Shown here piece by piece: positions 11,276-22,409 of a DNA stretch of 64,000 nucleotides; within the stretch, counting starts at the first letter, position 1, and every line of letters begins with the position of its first letter. Origin of the DNA: Amaranthus tricolor (Eukaryota > Streptophyta > Magnoliopsida > Caryophyllales > Amaranthaceae); assembly GCF_026212465.1 (NCBI RefSeq), contig NC_080056.1:17425606-17489605 (forward strand), in the 5' to 3' direction. The position numbers and the translations under genes are program-made. The notes below the pieces were generated by a model. That model was not told the DNA's origin and ran no database searches. It saw nothing but the letters and a program-made list of their open reading frames with translations.

Positions 11276-14070
11276 GGAATAAATTATTATAATCTACTGC
11301 ATTGCTTGATTCATTAAAATAAAAAATTAAAATTTTACTCAATTAAATAAGCTAAAAAGTAAACATCTGACTCCTCACTATTTGCTAAGAAAAAAGTTCT
11401 AACAAAAATAGAATAGTATAAATAAAACCAAAAAAAGTTAACATTAAATTGTCAAATAACAAATTTAAAAAAAAAACACTCAATTTCTATATGCGAATAA
11501 TTCAGAAGGAGGATTGTATATTTTGAGAGGAAATGAACAAAATATATTTATTTTCAAATTGTTATAAAACAATTATATTTTAAAAATCATTATTATACTC
11601 CATTAATTATAATTTGAAAATTTCAATTTGATAATGATAATATTTTTCAAAAAACCATAATGCATTCAATCACTCTCAAGTGAATGTTATTGAAAATGAA
11701 CATTGAATTAAAGAATAAAAAAAATCAAGTATTAGAAATTATTGATTAAAATTTATAAAGATCATAAATTTTTGAATAAGATTTAAATTAAGATAGGGAT
11801 AAAGAGATTATATATAAAAGGCATTATACTAAAAAGTTAAACAAATTTTAAATATCACAACTAAAGAGAATTATGTCAAATAGAACTTATTTATTGGCTA
11901 AAAAAAATGACATAACTTTAATTTCATCTTACCAATATCTTTATCATTAAAGTATCTTATATAATAAATTTCACTTTAGTTTTTAAATATTATATGATTA
12001 TATAAGTTGATGCTTTAAAAACCGTACATCGCTCGAGTTTCTACACTAGTTTATTGTAATTTAGAGAAAATGTAACACCCAAAATTTTAGGCAAGCTTTA
12101 TGATTTAGTTTACCGGTAAACTAAATCATATTGAAGTGGGTAAAAACAATTTCATTTAGTTAAGAGGCTAACTAAATTATTTCCTAAGAAACATAAGTTA
12201 CTTCTAACTGAATAAATTATTTCAAGGTGCGTAAAAAAAATATATTAGTTTCATTTAGTTAAGGGGCTAACTAAATTAATTATTATTAGAGTATAAATAA
12301 CTAATTAACATAACTAAATTAGTTCATGAATAGTAATTAGTAAGTAGAGTATTTAGTGAATGAATGGAAAGCGTCATATAAGTAATATAATAATAACTAG
12401 ACATAATAATTAAAATTATAATAATTAATTTAGTTATAATATAATATAAAAACCTTTCACTTCATATTCCACTTAATACAACTAATTAAGCATAATAATA
12501 CCTCATTTAATTCTAATTAAAAAAAAGACAAATTATCTAGCATAATGCAACTTTTTTACTAATTTTTCTACAATAATTACAATTATCAATTAATTATGAA
12601 TAACCTGCTCGCAACAATTAAAAAGAATTTCCTTTTTTATTTTTTCATCAAAGTTTATTAGTTTAAATTCCCTCTTCCACTTATTGTCTTTCTGGCCTCA
12701 TTTTACTGTTCACTAACAAAAAAGAAGTCCTCCATCAGCTCTAATTCATGAAAACAAAATCATCACTTTTCTGTTCAACCATTTTCAAGATCTTTTCAAA
12801 AACGACGACGTCACAAGGAATCATAAGAACACCTTGATGAAATCCAAATTCTTATTTAGCTTCCCTTAAAAGAAGCCCAAATGCTAGGTGACCCAAATAC
12901 TCAGTTGGGATTACATATCTTTTTAATTCTTTTCCAACACAAACTGTTTAGTAACCTTTTGGAACATACTATGTAACTGAAAAAAGAGTTATCTGAAAAT
13001 GATAGTTTTTTTTTAAGGAATTTTATGCCTTTAATACTACTGCTGCTGCTTCAGTAGTCATTTGTTTGTATTTTTTGATGCATTTGCTGTTTTTCTCCAT
13101 TTTTTTAAGATTTGTTGAAGACAAAGTGCTAAAGACTTCTGAAATTGCTCTTAAATTTTTACACATTGTCTCCTCTTTTTACAGGTTTGTTAATGTTTGA
13201 TTTTCAAGATGAAAATGATGGCATAATGAGAAATGAAATACAATCCACGCCAACATTAATTCAATTGCAAATTTTATGTTTTCATTATTTGACTTTCTTT
13301 GAATTGATTTTTCCCTCTAATTTTGAGTTATTTATATAAAATTATTAAACATTGACCAAAGCAATATACAAAATCTCATAGTACCAAAAAAATCATCAAT
13401 ATCACTAACCACCAACCATAAACAAAATTCACCAATTTTATAAAATGTCATAATTGCAAATGAGGTAACTAAGTAATCACTGATTTCACAAATTAAACAA
13501 AGCAAGGAAAATGTTCAGAAATCAACATAATGGGAAAGAAAAATAAAGTCATGAAAAGAAGCCAAATACCTGATTTGAAACTCATTTCTTAGAAAGGGGA
13601 GGGGAGGAAAGTGATTTTTCTTATTTTTTATATTTTACTTTTAATTTTTAGTATTTTTATTTTATATTCATATTTTTGCTTTATTATTATTTTAAAGAGT
13701 TAACCTACAATTACAAGTTAACAATTGAGTAAAAATATTTTTAATATAGATTAATTTATAATTGAGATTATTGTAGAAAAAATTGAAGGTTAGATTACTG
13801 TAGGTAATTTTCCCTTAAAAATATGTATTCGTTTTATTTAAAAAAAATACTAAAGCTCTTTGTCTTCACTTTTCCACTTCGCAATTATAAATAGATGAAG
13901 GAAGTTTGTAATTAGAATTGTCTCACCGTAAGCAAGCAATTGTTAAAAAATTCCATATATTTTTTTCTTTTATTACAAATATTGTCATGAGTATTAGTAT
14001 CAAAAATTATGAAATTAATTTATTCTTGTTCCACTAATCTTGTATCAAACAAATGGGTAAATTATGGTTG
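11276..14070. other. AT-rich non-coding region
   Basis: No gene is seen. The sequence at 12071, TGTAACACCC, is the canonical start of many plant Ty3-gypsy LTRs. The block at 12650-12900 (cytosine/thymine-rich, then AACGACGACGTCACAAGG) looks like LTR U5 sequence, so part of 12071-13000 may be an old LTR. This is weak. A palindrome cluster at 12100-12276 is listed separately. Confidence 0.4.
12100..12276. repeat. Cluster of three palindromes with ATTTAGTT half-sites
   Basis: A perfect 30-bp palindrome covers 12100-12129 (half-site ATGATTTAGTTTACC, then its exact complement). Two imperfect palindromes with the same outer half-sites, ATTTAGTTAA...TAACTAAAT, lie at 12154-12177 and 12253-12276, inside a diverged direct repeat of about 99 bp. 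No associated gene is visible. Confidence 0.85.
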
Positions 14071-14079
14071 GAGAAATCT

Positions 14080-14579
14080 GAAAATTTGAAAACATTAAGA
14101 CAAAAAATTAAAAAAAATAAAATATTTTAACTTTCAACTTATTTCCAAAAGTAAACATGTAATTCCCATACATGTAGTTTGGGGCTGTTCGCAATTAGTA
14201 ACTGCGAACAAGTCAAAAAAAAAACTAGCTGTTCCCACTTAGTAACTGGGAACATCTTTGACTTTTATTTTTTGACTAATTACGAGCAGCTAGGGTTTTG
14301 AGAAATAGGAAAATGAAAAGGAAAGGAAGCTGTTGCGTATTTGTGCAGCTATCTGTTCGCAGTTAGTAACTGCGAACAGGCGAAAATAAGTCAAAGGGTT
14401 GTTCGCAGTTACTAACTTCGAACGATTGTTTGACTTATTTTGACCTATTCGCAGTTAGTAACTGCGAACAGACCCAAACCACAAGTTTGAGATTTTCACA
14501 CTTAGTTTTGGAAATAAGTTGAAAGTTGTATTATTTTGTTCCTTTTTGTGATTTTTTGTCTTATTATTTTCAAATTTTC
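14080..14579. mobile_element. Foldback/MITE element of Mutator type, complete, 500 bp
   Basis: The element is flanked by an exact 9-bp direct repeat, gagaaatct, at 14071-14079 and 14580-14588; 9-bp duplications are the Mutator signature. Its ends are inverted repeats: GAAAATTTGAAAAC at the left matches the complement of ATTTTCAAATTTTC at the right. Similarity continues inward for about 130 bp per arm (AACTTTCAACTTATTTCCAAAA on the left, the complement at 14507-14527 on the right). The centre holds five short palindromes of the type GTTCGCAGTTA-GTAACTGCGAAC. It has no coding capacity and would need a MULE transposase supplied elsewhere. Confidence 0.9.
14184..14472. repeat. Five near-identical 25-bp palindromes
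   Basis: Palindromes built on half-site TGTTCGCAGTTA occur at about 14188, 14231, 14351, 14400 and 14448. The second has a compensating change on both arms (GTTCCCA...TGGGAAC), so pairing is kept although the sequence changed. The spacers contain TTTGACTTATTTT in both orientations. They lie inside the foldback element and could form a cruciform. Confidence 0.82.
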
Positions 14580-14829
14580 GAGAAATCTTTAGAGATTGCA
14601 TGCTTGGATTGGAGAAATTATCCTTATAAGGCTCTTGGAGGATTATTATTTTCTAAGGTTATGTTCTATATTCTTTAAATGTCATTCAATTAGATCCATA
14701 TAAAGATAACTAGTGTATCCTCTCTTTTCTTAATTTATATTTAATGTTATTTGTAATTATATATGAACCTTAGACATATAAAAAAATGCAAGTTATAAAT
14801 ATATTAGGGGCCAAAGTAATCCATGTTTA

Positions 14830-15400
14830 ATAAGTTTAATATTATTGTTTATTGTGGCATATAAATTAAAATAGTATGGTCATTAGGTCAACTAGCCCCA
14901 ATTTGATGGGCCAGGTCAAAGGGCCCAAAAATCTTGAAAGACAGCCAAAGCCTCCAAAAAACCCATTTCAAGGGGTAAAATTACCAAAGTACCCCTTGAT
15001 TAGTCAACCAAAGTCATTTATTGCATTATAAATACCTTAATTTATTACCATTTAAGGTACATTTTTTCCCTCTCTCTCTCTAAACTCTCTCAACTACGTG
15101 CATTCATTTCTTTCTTGCTTCACATTTCTGACCACTGACTTGAGCGTCGGAGGGACGTTTCGAGAGATCGCCCTCGGACAAGTAACTCTGTTCGTTTTGC
15201 AAGTCAACAGCCGAACCCGATTCAAGTGATTCGGACTCTTCCACGACAGGATCCATTTTCGCAAACAAACCCTTTTCCTCCAATTAAGTTGACTGGATTT
15301 CTTCGTAGAAACATTTAGCGCTGTTTCTGGGGAGAGAGAGGATAACTCCTTACGTCTTACGTTAGAACAAGCCATGAATTCCAAATGAAACACCTGAGTT
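14830..15400 (+). repeat. 5' LTR remnant of the Tat-lineage element
   Basis: The block has LTR features in order: a TATA box (15025-15035), a CT-rich stretch near the expected transcript start (15069-15095), and the U5-like motif TGACTTGAGCGTCGGAGGGA at 15138, which is characteristic of Tat-type LTRs. Neither LTR edge can be fixed because the partner LTR is missing. The primer-binding site is not recognisable. Confidence 0.55.
15025..15035 (+). promoter_or_regulatory. TATA box of Tat-type LTR
   Basis: ATTATAAATAC lies about 35-40 bp before the CT-rich TCTCTCTCTCTAAACTCTC, the expected start-site context in these LTRs. Confidence 0.5.
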
Positions 15401-15839
15401 AATACCCGACAGTCAGAATATCATACTGTCATTTCGGTCCATGATTAAGAGCCGACCCCGAATCTCATCCCGCCGCCGAACTTCATCACCCGAAAGGACC
15501 TGGATGCTTTTGCCATAACTATCACGGCACGCTTTCAAGAATCACTACAGCAGGCAGTTCGAACTCTGCCGAATATCCTGCAATCGCTGCAGCAAAACAT
15601 TCGGCATTCTGCTCGTCGGCAAACAGAGCAGGTCCTAACCTTTAACCAGTAGAACCCATATCAGGGTCAGGATTTTTGGATAGAAGACATAGTAGAAAAT
15701 CAGGAGTCCGCCCATTAGGAAGAATATTCCCACGAACACTGGGCCCAACAAGTGACGTTGGGATGTCACCGTCCACTGAACTCTTCTGCCTCGAATCCTA
15801 AACGGATTCCTAAAGAGGTAACTGACCAAGACCCTAGCC

Positions 15840-17031
15840 GGGCTCCTGAATACTCAAGGTTTGATGCTCGACAAATTATCAATAGGAGGATGTTGAAAGA
15901 GTAGGATGCAAGGACCTACCTCAATTCAAAAAGGGTAGGAAAAGAAGTATTAGAGGAATCTTACCACAGCTCCCTTTGTCAGGAAAAGTACGAGAGAGAA
16001 GACCCCTATTCTGCCCCAGTCATCTTTAAAATGCCACTATCAACTCGAATATTGTTTGTTCCTAACCGAAACAAGATCAAGGTGCCGGCAGTGAAGCCTT
16101 TTGATGATCTGATGATCCCAACTGAACATATCGCCTCTTATCGCGCTCACATGGCAGTCAGTACAACATGTGAGGCTATGCTATATAAGTTTTTCCCTAC
16201 TACCCTTTCGGGATTGGCCCTCAACTAATATATGGTCCGACCACCTAGAAGTGTAGATAACTTCGCCTCTCTTGAGTCTCTTTTCCTTGATCACTTTGTT
16301 GCTGCTAAGAGACAAAGGAAATCCAACCTTCACTTGATGTCCGTGATCCAAAAGGAAGGAGATTCTGTCACTTCATACTTTCAAAGGTTCCACGAAGAGG
16401 TCTTATCGACACCCGGAGCTAATGACGCTGCCACGGTCCCAGCTTTAATAAACGGCGTCAGAACTCCAAACTTGAAATGGAAGCTTTTAGAGCATGCCAT
16501 CTCTACTTATGCCAAGGTTATGGATGTTGTTCAAAGATTCATTCGGGCATTAGACATTTGCACGCCCTTAGATTCTAAGAAGAAGAAAGACAAGGCAGGA
16601 AGATGTTAGGAACGGACGCCTAACCGGCGAAACTCGGACTCCTATGGGAGGCAGAGGTTCCGTTCGCCGATGGGACCTCACTGAGATGAAGGCAGAATGC
16701 AGGCGCATGCTTACCCCACGTATGAAGCAAGGGATAGCGGAGAATCCCGTTTCATTAGAAGCAAGAAGGATATATTTTACTCGGTCACGGACCAGTTGCC
16801 AATTCCCCCGTCCACCTCACAAAATAGAAGGAACATGGATTTATGGTGCGAGTATCACAAAGAGCATGACCACACTTTGTCTCAATGTCGTGAGTTGAAG
16901 AAAGTGTTGGATAAATTGGCCGATGAAGGCAAGTTGGATAGATATTTAAAACGTGATAACAGCCAGCCCAGAGGCCGTATGGATGATAATCGTCAAAAAA
17001 ATGTAAGACGCTCGGATGGAAATAAGCAATA
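15840..17031 (+). pseudogene. Tat-lineage gag, interrupted
   Basis: The capsid-like part is at 16040-16610: PFDDLMIPTEHIASYRAHM, TTCEAMLYKFFPTTLSG, then after a TAG, FASLESLFLDHFVAAKRQRK, the gypsy retrotransposon gag domain. After two more breaks, 16697-17031 encodes the zinc-knuckle-like WCEYHKEHDHTLSQC followed by RELKKVLDKLADEGKLDRY. Stops lie at about 16227, 16608 and 17030, with a frame change near 16690. Gag forms the virus-like particle and binds RNA. The start codon is not identifiable because of decay upstream of 15900. Confidence 0.75.
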
Positions 17032-17059
17032 GTCCGAGGCTAATGAAGGAATAATTCGC

Positions 17060-17794
17060 ATGATATCAGGAGGATATTTGGAATACTACCCCAGCACCCG
17101 GTCGATCAAGGATAGTGTTCACATTCTAAACACTACGACTGTGGAAGACAAACGAACCATTGACGGACCAAAAATGATATTTGGAGAAGTTAGTCAACCA
17201 ATCCAACATCCCCATTTTGACCCCATCGTGCTTACAATCAAAGTTGGCCTCATGAATGTGACGAGGGTCTTGGTGGATACCGGCAGTATGGCAGATTTGA
17301 TAACGATGGACTGTTTGAAACAACTCAAGTACAACTCCGAACACTTTGAGAAGCTTGAACGACCACTGATTGGATTTGGAAGGAGTCGAGTCTGTCCATC
17401 TGGTACTATAGTCCTACCAGTTAGATTCGGAGAAAAGGGTAATGGCCGAATCTTGCCGGTTCGCTTCACTGTAGTCAACATTCAGTTTCCCTACGACATT
17501 ATCATGGGTCTTTCCCTTATTAGTAAAGTTAAAGCTGTCATATCTAGACACCAACTGCTCATCCAATATGAAAAAGATGATTGCAAAGTCGAAATCTTAT
17601 GTGGGGATCAAAAGATTACGAGAGAATGCCAGGTTAATACACTCAAAATGGGGGCCGAGAGTAGGGAAAGGGAAAACGAGAGCCGGAAAAGAAAAGCAAA
17701 GAAGGTAGAATCGGTTTTGCATGTGAGCGATGATGGCGCCCGTAGAATAACTCAGCCACAACCAGTTGAAGGGTTCGAAGAAGTTTCCATTTAG
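17060..17794 (+). pseudogene. Tat-lineage aspartic protease
   Basis: A 244-codon open frame follows gag with one stop between them. It holds the retroviral-type protease: LTIKVGLMNVTRVLVDTGS with the catalytic D-T-G at about residues 73-75 of this frame, then LVGFG-like PLIGFGRSRVCPSGTIVLPV, the flap region, and FPYDIIMGLSLISKVKAVIS. It is the best-preserved domain of this element, but gag and RT on either side are broken, so it is marked as part of a pseudogene. Its role is to cleave the Gag-Pol polyprotein. Confidence 0.8.
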
Positions 17795-17812
17795 GGCGAG
17801 AAAAAAATACGT

Positions 17813-18703
17813 GTGGGTAAGAATCTTGTCGGACCTATAAGAGAGGATCTAATAGCTGTTATTCAACGATACCGAGAGGTATTCGCATACACTGTTGAAG
17901 AGATGCCCGAAATCTCGATAGAGTTAGCTTTACATCATCTGGACATCAAACTCGGCTACAAGCCGGTTAAACAGAAGCTAAGACACCAAGGTGCCGAGAA
18001 GGCATGGGCCGATAAAGAAGAAGTAGATTGAGTACTGAAAGCCGGATTCATTTAGGAGTGCAAGTACTCGGACTGGCTGGCTAATGTAGTCCTTGTAAAG
18101 AAGCCATTCGGGAAGTAGAGGATGTGTGTGGACTTCACTAATCTGAACAAAGCTTGCCCAAAGGATGACTACCCACTACCGAAAATCAATAAGTTAGTCG
18201 ATTCCACCGCTGGTCATGCCTTATTGAGTTTTATGGTCGCCAATGCTGGATCTCACCAAATTCCATTAGCCGTGGAAGATAAACCACATACCGCCTTTAT
18301 CACTCCCACGGGAGTAGATTGCTACATGGAGATGCCTTTTGCCCTAAAGAATGCGGGGGCAACCTACCAACGAATGGTCAATAAGATATTCAAAGACCAG
18401 ATTGGCCAAAATCTAGAGGTGTATGTCGATGACATGATATCCAAAAGCAAAAGGGTTGATGACCATGCTGAATACCTTTGCGAGACATTCAAGACCCTCC
18501 GCGCCAACAAAATGCGCCTTAATCCTGAAAAATGTGTCTTCGGAGTCAGTGGCGGCAAGTGCCTCGGCTTCTTCGTAGATGAAAGAAGAATAGAAACCCA
18601 TCCGGACAAGATACAAGCAATCTTAGCAATGAAGTCACTAAAGACCTTCAAGGAGGTGCAACGATTCACTGGCTGCATCGCCGCATTGAGCCGCTTCATG
18701 TAA
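17813..18703 (+). pseudogene. Tat-lineage reverse transcriptase
   Basis: Coding runs from IREDLIAVIQRYREVFAYT through LGYKPVKQKLR to the RT core. Stops fall at 18029 (TGA), 18052 (TAG) and 18117 (TAG). After the last, RMCVDFTNLNKACPKDDYPL begins the palm. Catalytic YVDDM is at about 18421-18435 and ALKNAGATYQRMVN lies before it. The thumb/connection includes RRIETHPDKIQAI and FTGCIAALSRFM. The TAG before RMCVDF sits where related elements have Trp. The enzyme would copy the element RNA into DNA. Confidence 0.82.
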
Positions 18704-18779
18704 AAGTCAGTTGACCGATGTTTAATATTCTTCTATGTTTTAAAGCAGGGTGAGACATTGTTTTCTATACGTTTCTGTT

Positions 18780-19600
18780 TCTGATTATTCTATGAGTATT
18801 GTACTGGTGGCGGAAAGGGATAAGCAACAAATGCCTTCCGCAGCTATGAAGCTCATTATAGCTCGATTGAAAAATCACTCTTCGCTTTGGTAATGGCCAG
18901 CCGAAAACTTAAGCCATATTTCCAGTCGCACCCCATTGTGGTGCGCACTTCTCAACCCATGAGAAAGGTATTGGAAAGCAAAAATCAGTCGGCCCGTGTA
19001 GTGGATTAGGCTAACCAGCTAGCCGATTATGGGATTGAGTTGAACCTAGAACGGCCATTAACGCAAAGGCTCTTGCGGACTTGATTACAGAAATGGCTGG
19101 GTCAATAAAGGAGATTCCCTTAGAAGAATCATGGAAGTTATATGTCGACGGGTCTTCCACGTGTCTCTGTTCGGGAGCAAGATTGCTAATAGTCTTCCCT
19201 AATGGAGCGAGGCTAGAACATTTAGTACGATTCAGCTTCTCAGCCACAAATAACGAGGCCGAATACGAAGCATTGAAGTTGGGATAAGGAATATGTCTCG
19301 CTTTCGGGGCCACAAAAGTTCTCGCACACACGGGTTCACAATTGATAGCGAGGCAGGTGAACGATGATTACGAAGCAAAGGACGACAACATGAAAATGTA
19401 TCTTGCAGAGATAAAGGAAGCAATGGAAAAATTCCAATCAGTAATCGTCCTTCACATACCCAGATCCGAGAACGCGTAGGCCAATGCCCTATCAAGATTG
19501 GCAAGTTCAGCCATAAGTAATGAACCAAGAGATATAGTCTGGGAAGTTTTACCTTGTCTAAGCATCAACGCCTTCGTTAGAGGAGTGAATCGGACTAATT
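18780..19600 (+). pseudogene. Tat-lineage dual RNase H (connection RNase H plus archaeal-type RNase H)
   Basis: The first part (18840-18990) encodes RYSSIEKSLFALVMASRKL-type sequence, ending in a stop where Trp is expected (VVD-stop-ANQLADYG). The second domain (19090-19500) has KLYVDGSSTC, the catalytic-site pattern ATNNEAEYEAL, and LIARQVNDDYEAKDDNM. A frame change near 19050 and stops near 19287, 19480 and 19600 break it. Two RNase H domains in tandem are a reported property of the Tat clade. Confidence 0.75.
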
Positions 19601-20836
19601 CATGAATGGACCCATACATTGTACTCCCGAGAGACGGACGACTAGCAGAGGACCTTGAGTTAGGTCCGATTATCGCAAAAAAGGCGAATTGGTTTGAATG
19701 GTATAATGGGGCTTTATATATAAAGTCTTACACCCATCCCCTCCTCAAATGCGTAACACCAACTGAATGAAACTACATCCTACGGGAGATAGATGAGTGA
19801 GCGTGCGGTACTCATCAAGGGATTCAGACTCTAATTCGAAAGGTTCTGAGAAGCGGATACTATTGGCCTAGCATGAAGGTCGATGCCGAAAGCTTGGTTA
19901 AAACTTGTAAAAAGTGTCAATTCTATGGAGAGGTGCCTCGCCGGCCCACCAATTACCTCTCTCCAATCCAAGTTGTTCTACCCTTTAACGGGTAGGGGAT
20001 TGACCTCTTAGGTACCTTCCCTTCAGCAAGTGCGCAGCGGAGATTTGTCTTGGTCGCCATAGACTATTTCACAGAGTATGTTGAAGTCGAAGCCCTCAGC
20101 ACTATCACGGACAAGCAAGTATGCCAATTTATTTGGATAAACATCCTTACTCAATACGGCGTCCCGCAAGTCATAATTTTTGGTAATGGTCGGCAATTCA
20201 ACAGCGCCGCAACAGAGAATATTGCGGTCGATTCAACATACAAACTAGATTTTCATCTGTAGCCTGCCCCCAAACGAATGGGTAGGTAGAGTCTGAAAAC
20301 AAAACAATACTTAACGACATCAAGAAAAAGCTAGAAGGGAGTAGCGTTATTTGGTTAGAAAAATTACTCGGCATGTTGTGGGCTAGTTGGACAACAGTCA
20401 AGGAATCCACTGATCATAAACCATTTTCACTAGCATTTAGTGTTGAAGCGGTTCTCCCGGTCGAAGTTGGCATCACATCTACACGGGGTAACTTACTATG
20501 ATCAATACAACAATGACATGATAAGCCAATAAACCTCGACTTACTGCCGGAGACATGAGGAAACCCTCTTCTCAAAGTCCTTGCGCAAAAACAAAGAATG
20601 ACAAGGCAGTTTAACAAGCTGGAGAAGCCGAGGCAATTTCAAGTAGGAGATCTTGTGCTGAGAAAAGTTTAAGCAATAGGTAAAATCGTGGAGAAAGAAA
20701 ATTTTGGAAGAACATGGGACGGACCTTTCAAGGTCACCCGAGTGATTAGACCTGGAACATTCAAGCAAGAAGACAACGGAAAAGTCCTGCCAAGATCTTG
20801 GAACTCGGATCAGCTGAAGAGGTTTTATGTTTGATT
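19601..20836 (+). pseudogene. Tat-lineage integrase
   Basis: The zinc-binding H-H-C-C module is represented by CGTHQGIQTLIRK, GYYWPSMKVDA and CKKCQFYG (19800-19930). The catalytic core follows with GIDLLGTFP preceded by a TAG in place of Trp, FVLVAIDYFTEYVEVEAL, and YGVPQVIIFGNGRQF, in which the expected Asp of DNGRQF has become Gly. After a degenerate stretch the C-terminal part ends in TWDGPFKVTRVIRPGTF and a stop at about 20834. At least four stops. A loss of the catalytic Asp is visible. Confidence 0.75.
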
Positions 20837-21159
20837 CAGTCATTGTCGAACCCCAAAACAAAGGGGAGCATCCCTAGAACATAATTTTCAATGTTTGTAA
20901 TTTTTAGTGCTCATTTGCTTTGCTTTCGTGTTAGGATGGTGAAGTCGAACACCTAGTAAGAGTAAGGCAAATTTTGTATTCGGCTCCTCCGAGTAGTACT
21001 CTAAGGACCAGTTAAGTCGGATCCCTAGAATAGTTGTTTCACAATGCTAGTTTAACATTGTAATTTTCAAAATCACATTACACCGGCATGCACAAAAAGT
21101 AAGTGAAAAAAGCAAAGCAAAAATACATCGACAAAAGTGGCATAAAAAAGTGACATGCA

Positions 21160-22392
21160 CTAAAAAGATTCAAAGATTTTACAAATACAGGTCGAAGCCT
21201 GGAAATAGTAAAGAAAAGGGTACAAGAGGACCGGAGTCCACAAATCAACAAAAAAAAAATCATAATCATCTTCATCAACATCATCTTTACCTTCAGCATC
21301 ATCACTAACAGCAGCATCACTCCTCCTCGGCGAATAGCTCCTCCACAGTGAAGAGGGGATCGTTCCCCTCGTCCCCAAGAGTCGACGCCTGAAGTGGGGA
21401 GTAGGGGGACGGCCGCCAGGAAAGACGATTGGGGAGTTGGTGGCATGGAGGGGATAGAGATATCGTATTCAGAAAAATCGATATCCCTAAACCTGGCCTC
21501 AACTTCTTCCCACAACACCTTCTCCCAGGCCACTTTATCGACCTCGTCTTCCTCTTAAGGCCCACTGTTTTCAATTTCTTTAAGTTCTTCCGTGGCTTGA
21601 CGAGTAGCGCTGTCGTACTCGGCGTCTGCTGCGCTGAAGAAGGTCTCCAAATCTGGGGTCGCCTGCAGCTTCTCGTGGGTATATTTAAACATTAGTTCTT
21701 TGACGCGTATACCCTAGCTGATAGTGTCGGCCCCCAGACGAGCGATGAAGTGCTTACCCTCATCAGCCTCCACCCACTCTTTGGCGATTCTGTTCTTGAG
21801 AGAGAGTTGCTTCTTCGGAACAACTAGCGCCTCCTTGAAGAATTGGCACCTCTCCTGCATGCCATCCAATGAGTGACGGAGACACTTGTTTTCTCGGGTC
21901 ATGTTCATGACTTGATTATTTTTAGTGATCAATTTGGCGTTAAGCTCATTGATTCTCTTCTTGGCCGCTCTATGGTCGGCTTCCATCGTCTCTGACTCGA
22001 GTGTTGTGGTAATTTCATATTGCATACGAATGTTTACTTGACATAGGAAAAGTAGAAGTGAGAATCGCAACAACAACTGAATAACACTGCCCAATTAGCT
22101 AAACATTTACCTCGGCTTGGAGGGCAAGCAACTCGTTCACCCTCGTCTTAGTGGGGATCGATCCCAGTTGGGTCAGATCCTTGTCGCCGAAAAGTTGACC
22201 CATTGCCTCTCTCCAGTGCACCCTGAGATCCCTTGGGGAGAGGTCCGAGAACGCATGGTTCGAGCAAAAGACCACCCACGTGTCACGGTGGGTGATCTCA
22301 TACTCGGACTCTTCAACCGGAGAAGTCTGCCCCTTCTCATTCGAACCACCAGTGGCCTTCCCTTTGCCTTTAATATTAATCAAAATTTCCAT
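21160..22392 (-). pseudogene. Antisense ORF of the Tat-lineage element (coiled-coil protein)
   Basis: Convergent to pol, starting at ATG 22392: MEILINIKGKGKATGGSNEK, then TWVVFCSNHAFSDLSPRDLRVHWREAMGQ, ending LLALQAE at about 22104. The frame then stops, but a GTAAATG donor follows at once, and an open frame resumes downstream with a strong coiled coil (RAAKKRINELNAKLITKNNQVMNMTREN...). A short intron of about 80-90 bases is therefore plausible. A third piece at 21533-21317 has WEKVLWEEVEARFRD and an acidic tail with a frameshift. Tat-clade elements often carry such an antisense ORF of unknown function after pol. This copy looks damaged. Confidence 0.6.
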
Positions 22393-22409
22393 ATTTTTAA
22401 CTTTTTTTT

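Larger units (their letters stand above)
14830..22400 (+). mobile_element. Ty3-gypsy retrotransposon, Tat lineage, decayed
   Basis: Order on the plus strand: LTR remnant, gag, protease, RT, RNase H, second RNase H, integrase, then an ORF on the opposite strand. The second, archaeal-type RNase H before integrase and the antisense ORF after pol are known marks of the Tat clade (Tat/Ogre/Retand-like elements). Many in-frame stops interrupt gag and pol. No matching right LTR is found; a foreign LTR fragment abuts the right side near 22.4 kb. Both limits are approximate. Confidence 0.8.
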
